A program made the translations under genes and the position numbers. From assembly GCA_964491485.1 (NCBI GenBank), contig CAZBGV010000007.1, positions 1 through 63,155 on the forward strand: a DNA stretch of 63,155 nucleotides, in the 5' to 3' direction. This document shows positions 58,988 through 63,155 of this stretch, in pieces. The notes under the pieces were generated by a model. The model made no database searches. It was not told the origin of the DNA and saw nothing but the letters and a program-made list of their open reading frames with translations. Origin of the DNA: IDS-8 sp964491485. Lineage in GTDB: Bacteria > Pseudomonadota > Gammaproteobacteria > Steroidobacterales > Woeseiaceae. The number at the start of each line of letters is the position of its first letter. The stretch's first letter is position 1.

Positions 58988-59020
58988 TTTCTCAGGACTC
59001 TCTCAGCACTCTCTCAGGAC
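58988..59020 (+). repeat. Three tandem 11-base direct repeats upstream of the caspase-like gene
   Basis: TTTCTCAGGAC, TCTCTCAGCAC and TCTCTCAGGAC follow each other with an exact 11-base period. Direct repeats at one helical turn are the usual layout for OmpR/PhoB-type response regulators. They lie about 100 bases before the ATG at 59122. Confidence 0.6.
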
Positions 59021-59045
59021 CTTCTCCCCTCGTCTCCGGCCAACT

Positions 59046-59061
59046 TGGCTGACCCGATGCA
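59046..59061 (+). promoter_or_regulatory. Weak sigma-54-like promoter of the caspase-like gene
   Basis: TGGCTGACCCGATGCA has GG-N10-GC spacing and TGGC/TGCA ends but deviates in the middle of both elements. In GC-rich DNA such matches arise by chance, so this is tentative. Confidence 0.35.
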
Positions 59062-59121
59062 AGCCGCCCGGCGGGCTCGGAAAAAGACCGATATCAAACC
59101 AGAACCTGGGGAGGCAGAACA

Positions 59122-60537
59122 ATGAGCAAGTCGAACCTGGCCCGCGGATGGGCCCACGGCCGGCACCGTGCGGGTCCAACCCGCTGGCTCGCCGCGCTGG
59201 CCGCGGTACTGACGGTGGCCGGCATTCCAACGGCGCTGGCCGCCCAGGAGGCACGACTCTCCGACCCGCAGCAGCGCCCACCGGCCGAGGCCGCGGACGA
59301 GAGCACCGACACGCGGGCATTGAGACCGGCGGGCAGGCTGCCGACGATCTCCACGCCGCGCAAGGTGCTGCCGCCCAGGCGGGCGATGGTCATCGTCGTC
59401 GAAGAGAACAACCAGCAGAGTGACAGCGTGTCCTGGAGCGGGCTCGCGCGGGCCATGACGGAATTCGACTATGGCCAGCTGCTGCCGTCGGCCGTCCGCT
59501 CCACCTTGCTGCCGGTCGTGAACACCACCGTCCAGGTCGCCAGCTCGCTCGGCCTGCCGGCCGCGACGCTGGCGGACGAAATCACCAGCAGCCTGGTGCG
59601 CCAGGTTTCCGTGATGCTGGGCAACCAGATCAGCTCGGCCGCGGCCGCGGCCGGACTACCCGCCGGCGGCTGTGCCCGGGAGATGTTCGGCGCGCTGGCC
59701 AGCCGCGGCATTCGCAGCGGCAAGGATCCCTTCAAGGTTTTCACCGACGTGTACGGCGAAACCGCCATGTCGGATTGCCTGGAGTCGATGGCCAAACCCT
59801 ATTACGACTCCGTGGTCGTGCTGACAGACAATGAGGCAACCTTCAACACGTTCCGCAACACGCTGCTGAACCTGCACAGGAGCAATTACGTAATCGACAT
59901 CCTCATCAACGTGCACGGCTGCGGAAGCGCATCGGGCGCGAATTCCACGTACAACAACGCCAACTGCGACAGCCCCAGGCTGGTGTTCCATGGCGACCCT
60001 GCGTCGCCGGGGACGCTGCGCAGCATCCGGACCAGCAACGGCGGCCAGCCGCTCAACATCAACGCCGTCTACCAGGTGTCCTGCTGGGGCTCGGAATTCA
60101 ATGATGACTGGGAGTACATCGGGGCCACCGCCGTCAACGGGGCCCGGGAACTGAACTACTACGTGCTGCTCAGCCCCTTCGTGTTCATGGATCGGTTCAC
60201 GCGCGGCAACCGGACGCTCCGCGACGCCGCCCAGGACGCCTACAATGCGGAACGTAGCCTGCTCGGAGGCCAGGCGTTCACCGTTCGCCTCGACCTCGAG
60301 CCCTTCCTCAACCGCATGTTCCCGCCGCCCAGCTTCGGCGTGGACCTGATCGCCGGTGCCTGCCCCGGCCGCACCCGCGACGGCTGCAGCTGGTCCTTCA
60401 CGCCGCGCTACAGCTCGGCGGTGAACTACGCGCTGGCGCAGGTCTACGGGCACAACAAGAACCGGCCGGTGAACCACGCCGCATCCAGCGCGCGGGTCCA
60501 CCGGGGTCCCACCGACCTCCGGCGCGCGAGCAACTAG
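59122..60537 (+). CDS. Exported protein with caspase-like (clan CD) His/Cys pattern
   Basis: A 471-residue exported protein. The start is fixed by GGGGAGG, and the signal segment is RWLAALAAVLTVAGIPTALA at about 21-40. A Pro/Arg-rich linker reaches residue 85. The domain from 87 begins RAMVIVVEENNQQSDSVS. Two motifs resemble clan CD cysteine peptidases. One is a hydrophobic strand followed by His-Gly (VIDILINVHGCG, His265). The other is a later hydrophobic strand ending in Cys (INAVYQVSCWGSEF, Cys321). Caspases, gingipains and legumains share this His-Gly/Cys arrangement. Peptidase activity is inferred from these motifs alone. Several other cysteines suggest disulfides. The gene stands alone, bounded upstream by direct repeats and downstream by a strong terminator. 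Confidence 0.7.
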   Translation: MSKSNLARGWAHGRHRAGPTRWLAALAAVLTVAGIPTALAAQEARLSDPQQRPPAEAADESTDTRALRPAGRLPTISTPRKVLPPRRAMVIVVEENNQQSDSVSWSGLARAMTEFDYGQLLPSAVRSTLLPVVNTTVQVASSLGLPAATLADEITSSLVRQVSVMLGNQISSAAAAAGLPAGGCAREMFGALASRGIRSGKDPFKVFTDVYGETAMSDCLESMAKPYYDSVVVLTDNEATFNTFRNTLLNLHRSNYVIDILINVHGCGSASGANSTYNNANCDSPRLVFHGDPASPGTLRSIRTSNGGQPLNINAVYQVSCWGSEFNDDWEYIGATAVNGARELNYYVLLSPFVFMDRFTRGNRTLRDAAQDAYNAERSLLGGQAFTVRLDLEPFLNRMFPPPSFGVDLIAGACPGRTRDGCSWSFTPRYSSAVNYALAQVYGHNKNRPVNHAASSARVHRGPTDLRRASN

Positions 60538-60558
60538 CAGGCTGCGAGGCGATGTACG

Positions 60559-60590
60559 GCGCGCCGACGGTCTCGTCGGCGCGCTTCTTC
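60559..60590 (+). terminator. Strong hairpin terminator
   Basis: GCGCGCCGACG and CGTCGGCGCGC form a perfect 11-bp stem with a 4-base loop, followed by TTCTTC. It lies 21 bases past the stop of the caspase-like gene and reaches the stop of the converging gene. It probably serves the plus-strand transcript. Confidence 0.82.
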
Positions 60591-61464
60591 ATGCCAGCAC
60601 CTGGCGCGCGTAGTCGCGCACGGTGCGGAGCTCGACGGGATAGTCTCCGAGCGTCCGCTCCATGGAGATCTCGTCGCCTCCGGCGTAGGCGAGCATCAGT
60701 GCCGCGAAGGCTTGCTCCAGCGAGTCCGTTGCCGCGGCAAGCTTTGCCCGGATGGCCTCCTCCGGCACGTGCCGTACTTCGAAAGGCCTGCCGCTCTCCT
60801 CCTCGAAGATCCGCACGACTTCCAGCGGGCTCAGGGCCTCCGGGCCGCCGAGCTCGAGCGTGTCGTCGCCCGGCGGACGATGCAGGCATCGGACGGCGAG
60901 CTCCGCGACGTCTCCGAGCGAGATCCAGCTGATCCCGTTCTCTCCCGAGCCGTAGATCGTCGCGACGGCATTGCGATAGTCGAATCCGAGCGCGGGGCTG
61001 AGCCACGATTCCATGAAATAGGTCGGCCTGAGGATCGTGCAGGCCAATCCACTTTCTCGCAGCCGCCGCTCAACGCTCCGCTTGGCCTGCGTCAGCGGAT
61101 CATCGCCGCCGATTCCGCCGGACAACGAGACGTACACGAACCGGCCGACGCCCGCAGCGCGCGCAGCTTCAATGAGGTTGGCCTGGCCCTGGAAGTCCGT
61201 CCCTTCGATGCTATCGCCGGGCTCCTGCCTCCGCGTCGCCGTGGCCGTCGAAATCACGGTATCCACGCCGCGGCAGGCGGCGTCCAGCGACGCGCGATTC
61301 TTCACGTCGCCCTCGACGAGCTCGACGTCCCATTGCTGCAACAGGGCGAGGGCATCGGGATCGGAGGAAGGGCGCCGCAAGGCGCGTACCGCACGGTCTT
61401 CCGCGGTGAGCCGCCGGCAAATCTCCCGGCCCAGGAAACCGGTGGCGCCGGCTACCAGCAGCAT
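60589..61464 (-). CDS. NmrA-like NAD(P)-binding protein of the atypical SDR family
   Basis: A 291-residue cytoplasmic Rossmann-fold protein. The N-terminal GATGFLGREICRRL is the atypical SDR glycine motif (GxxGxxG) for NAD(P). LVEGDVKNRASLDAACRGVD and FVYVSLSGG follow as in NmrA/ycf39-like proteins. TILRPTYFMESWLS takes the place of the classical catalytic Tyr-x-x-x-Lys, which is absent. Such proteins are redox sensors, quinone reductases or epimerase relatives. ATG 61464 has GAGGAG 8 bases upstream. It stands alone between two convergent or divergent neighbours, giving no pathway clue. Confidence 0.85.
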   Translation of the reverse strand: MLLVAGATGFLGREICRRLTAEDRAVRALRRPSSDPDALALLQQWDVELVEGDVKNRASLDAACRGVDTVISTATATRRQEPGDSIEGTDFQGQANLIEAARAAGVGRFVYVSLSGGIGGDDPLTQAKRSVERRLRESGLACTILRPTYFMESWLSPALGFDYRNAVATIYGSGENGISWISLGDVAELAVRCLHRPPGDDTLELGGPEALSPLEVVRIFEEESGRPFEVRHVPEEAIRAKLAAATDSLEQAFAALMLAYAGGDEISMERTLGDYPVELRTVRDYARQVLA

Positions 61465-61611
61465 GGATCACTCCTCTTGCTCGATGCATTTCGAGCTTAC
61501 CACGCGCGCGGGCGACGGCAGGCCGTCGCCGTTGACGTCCCGCGGATCGTCGGGGCGGCCGATTTTCCGTCGGATTCCGCGCGCCGGATTCAGGGCAGGC
61601 GCCCGGCCGGG

Positions 61612-61647
61612 ATCAGAGTTGAACGGCGTACCCGGCTCTGATAGACG
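61612..61647 (+). promoter_or_regulatory. Promoter with overlapping inverted repeat before the YkvI-like gene
   Basis: TTGAAC at 61619 and TAGACG at 61642, 17 bases apart, make a plausible sigma-70 promoter. ATCAGAG (61612) and CTCTGAT (61636) are perfect 7-base inverted arms embracing it, so a repressor could block access. Confidence 0.45.
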
Positions 61648-61680
61648 TGACAGGAAACAACAAGGGGGAGAATCCGGGTC

Positions 61681-62898
61681 ATGAGTCCTGACGAGTCAAA
61701 CAGCCGCCAGCCGCCGCGCCTCCGGTCCGGGGGATTCTTCGAAGGGCACTACGGGCGGCTGCTGCTCCCCGGCGTGATCCTGCAATCCGTGCTGATCGGC
61801 GGCGGCTATGCCACCGGGCGCGAAATCGTGCAGTTCGGCGCCAAGTACGGCGCACTGGGCTGGGTCGCCGGCCTGTGGATCACGGTCGGCTTCGGCCTCA
61901 TGGCGTTCCTTACGTTCGAGGTGGCCCGCCGGTTCCAGGCCTTCGACTACCGCACGTTGCTCAAACACCTGATCGGGCCGTTGTACTGGCTGTTCGACGT
62001 CGTCTACATCCTGCTGGCCATCCTCATCATCGCGATCATGGCCGCGGCCACCGGGGAGATCCTGCGCGATACGCTGGGCTTCAGTTACTGGGTCGGCGTC
62101 GTCCTGATGATCGCGATCGTCGGAATGCTGAATTTCTACGGTGAAGGATTGATCGAGAAGTTCAAGAGCTGGGGGACGCTGGCGCTTTATCTCGGCTACA
62201 TCCTGTTCGCCACGCTGGTGATTTCCCGCAATTGGGACCGCATGCTCGACAACCTGGCCAGCGGCAATCATTCGATGACACCGGAGGCGTCGACCTGGGC
62301 AGTGGTCTGGTCCGGCATCCTCTATGTCGGCTACAACCTGGCCGTGTACCCGGCGGCCCTGTTCACCGTCCGCCGCCAGGCCCGGCTGCGGCAGACGGCC
62401 GTAGCGGCTGTCGTCGCCGGCCTGCTGATGACGATCCCCTGGTTCCTGACCTACTTCGCCCTGATGGGCTTCTACCCGGATACCGCGGTCTTCGACGCTC
62501 CCGTACCCTGGCTCGCAATGCTCACCCGGGAGGCTGGCTGGGTGATCGTGGTGTTCGGCATCGTGGTCGGCTGGACGCTGATCGAGACGGCGACCGGAAT
62601 GATCTATGCGCTCGTGGCGAGGGTCGACCAGAGCCTGGTCGACGCCGGGCGCCGACCCATGTCCCGTCGCACCGACGGGGCGATTGCCGTCGTCACCCTG
62701 GTACTGGCGCTGCTGCTGGCCCGCGTCGGCATCATCGACCTGGTGGCGAAGGGCTACACCGCCATGGGCTATGCAATGATCGTGGTGTTCGCCGTTCCGC
62801 TGCTGATCCGCGGGACCTGGCTGATCGCCACCCGGCAGGGCCTGTCGTTCTCGGTGCCGAGCGACCCGCGGCACGCCCGGCGACGAGTGCGTGCCTGA
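61681..62898 (+). CDS. YkvI-like integral membrane protein (APC/LeuT-type fold)
   Basis: A 405-residue membrane protein with about ten to eleven hydrophobic helices. The start LLLPGVILQSVLIGGGYATGREIVQFGAKYG, split here at GGGYATG, shows the broken first helix with a GGGYATGRE motif typical of YkvI-like members of the LeuT-fold superfamily. Further landmarks are NFYGEGLIEKFKSWGTLALYLGY, WSGILYVGYNLAVYPAALF and GWTLIETATGMIYALVARVD. The basic tail DPRHARRRVRA is cytoplasmic. The GGGGGAG site is 10 bases upstream of ATG 61681. Relatives are uncharacterised; cation-coupled transport is expected from the fold. The substrate is unknown, and the gene is monocistronic here. Confidence 0.82.
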   Translation: MSPDESNSRQPPRLRSGGFFEGHYGRLLLPGVILQSVLIGGGYATGREIVQFGAKYGALGWVAGLWITVGFGLMAFLTFEVARRFQAFDYRTLLKHLIGPLYWLFDVVYILLAILIIAIMAAATGEILRDTLGFSYWVGVVLMIAIVGMLNFYGEGLIEKFKSWGTLALYLGYILFATLVISRNWDRMLDNLASGNHSMTPEASTWAVVWSGILYVGYNLAVYPAALFTVRRQARLRQTAVAAVVAGLLMTIPWFLTYFALMGFYPDTAVFDAPVPWLAMLTREAGWVIVVFGIVVGWTLIETATGMIYALVARVDQSLVDAGRRPMSRRTDGAIAVVTLVLALLLARVGIIDLVAKGYTAMGYAMIVVFAVPLLIRGTWLIATRQGLSFSVPSDPRHARRRVRA

Positions 62899-63110
62899 GC
62901 TGCCCTCGACCCGAACCGGCGGAGTGTTCATGAATGAGCACGAGCGCCTGTCCCTGTTCGCCCGTCTTGTTTTGCAGCAGCGCCGCCAGAACCGTTAGGC
63001 GAATCCCGTCTGCTTGCGCAACATATTGAGGATGGCCTCATCGTGCCGCAGCGCGCTATTGCCGCCGCCGCGTCAGCCCGCGTTAACCGACTGAAGGAAA
63101 AGAAGTGAAG

Positions 63111-63155
63111 TGGCGCGCCCGGCGTGATTCGAACACGCGACCCCTGCCTTCGGAG
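63111..63155 (-). tRNA. tRNA-Arg (anticodon CCG), 3' part, cut by window edge
   Basis: Read on the minus strand, the visible part begins in the anticodon loop CTCCGAA (anticodon CCG). It continues with stem GGCAG, variable GGGTC, the T arm GCGTG-TTCGAAT-CACGC, acceptor strand CGGGCGC, discriminator G and an encoded CCA. The acceptor matches bacterial tRNA-Arg(CCG). The 5' half lies beyond 63155. Confidence 0.9.

Noticed and set aside
62930..62998. Tiny 22-codon frame MNEHERLSLFARL with a CGGAG site
   Set aside because: Too short to judge, with no motif or neighbour to support it; the 212 bases between the YkvI-like gene and tRNA-Arg otherwise show nothing.

Overview
The window is high-GC DNA, almost fully coding, and reads as the chromosome of a Gram-negative gammaproteobacterium. 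Lipoprotein signals, two TonB-dependent receptors, OmpA-type domains, ExbB/ExbD, a PEP-CTERM protein and AgaR/AgaZ/AgaS-type genes all point that way. Xanthomonadales, Steroidobacterales or Woeseia-like relatives are plausible, but the sequence alone does not settle this. There is no rRNA, CRISPR array, prophage, transposase or integrase. Two tRNAs are present: Val(CAC), complete, and Arg(CCG), cut by the right edge.

Layout. 1-5.8 kb: the end of a GH51 arabinofuranosidase, a PEP-CTERM protein with a sigma-54-type promoter, and a mutarotase / IlvD-type dehydratase / SMP-30 lactonase operon fitting non-phosphorylative L-arabinose oxidation. 5.9-8.9 kb: a five-gene operon of small envelope proteins, including a YiiX-like cysteine hydrolase. 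9.1-15 kb: a membrane HTH-TPR protein divergent from an operon of ECF sigma factor, membrane protein with a dockerin-like loop, cohesin-like secreted protein and VIT-VWA lipoprotein. 15-16.6 kb: divergent BON-domain and DUF4142 genes, each with a sigma-54-type promoter.

16.7-36.9 kb is the most striking block. A nine-gene operon encodes TPR lipoproteins, ExbB, two ExbD proteins and an AgmX/PglI-type protein. After a terminator comes a second unit led by a class I c-di-GMP riboswitch. It encodes a 1664-residue THxN/DUF11 surface protein and a 1711-residue triple-OmpA outer-membrane barrel. Together they look like an ion-gradient-powered envelope machine with c-di-GMP-controlled surface components.

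37.5-47.2 kb: a LuxR/MalT-type regulator, a TonB receptor, hydantoinase/oxoprolinase subunits A and B, and a tandem avidin-like protein, all on one strand. Biotin contains a cyclic urea chemically related to hydantoin, so a biotin-like substrate is an attractive but unproven idea.

47.4-58.9 kb: a GalNAc/galactosamine locus with a TonB receptor, AgaR-type repressor, secreted amidohydrolase, GH36 glycosidase, DMT permease, AgaZ, AgaS and AgaK, tied together by shared CGAAACTTA operator boxes. 59-63 kb: a secreted protein with a caspase-like His/Cys pattern, an NmrA-like oxidoreductase and a YkvI-like membrane protein.

Start sites were chosen from ribosome-binding sites and signal peptides. Functions rest on recognised motifs without database searches.
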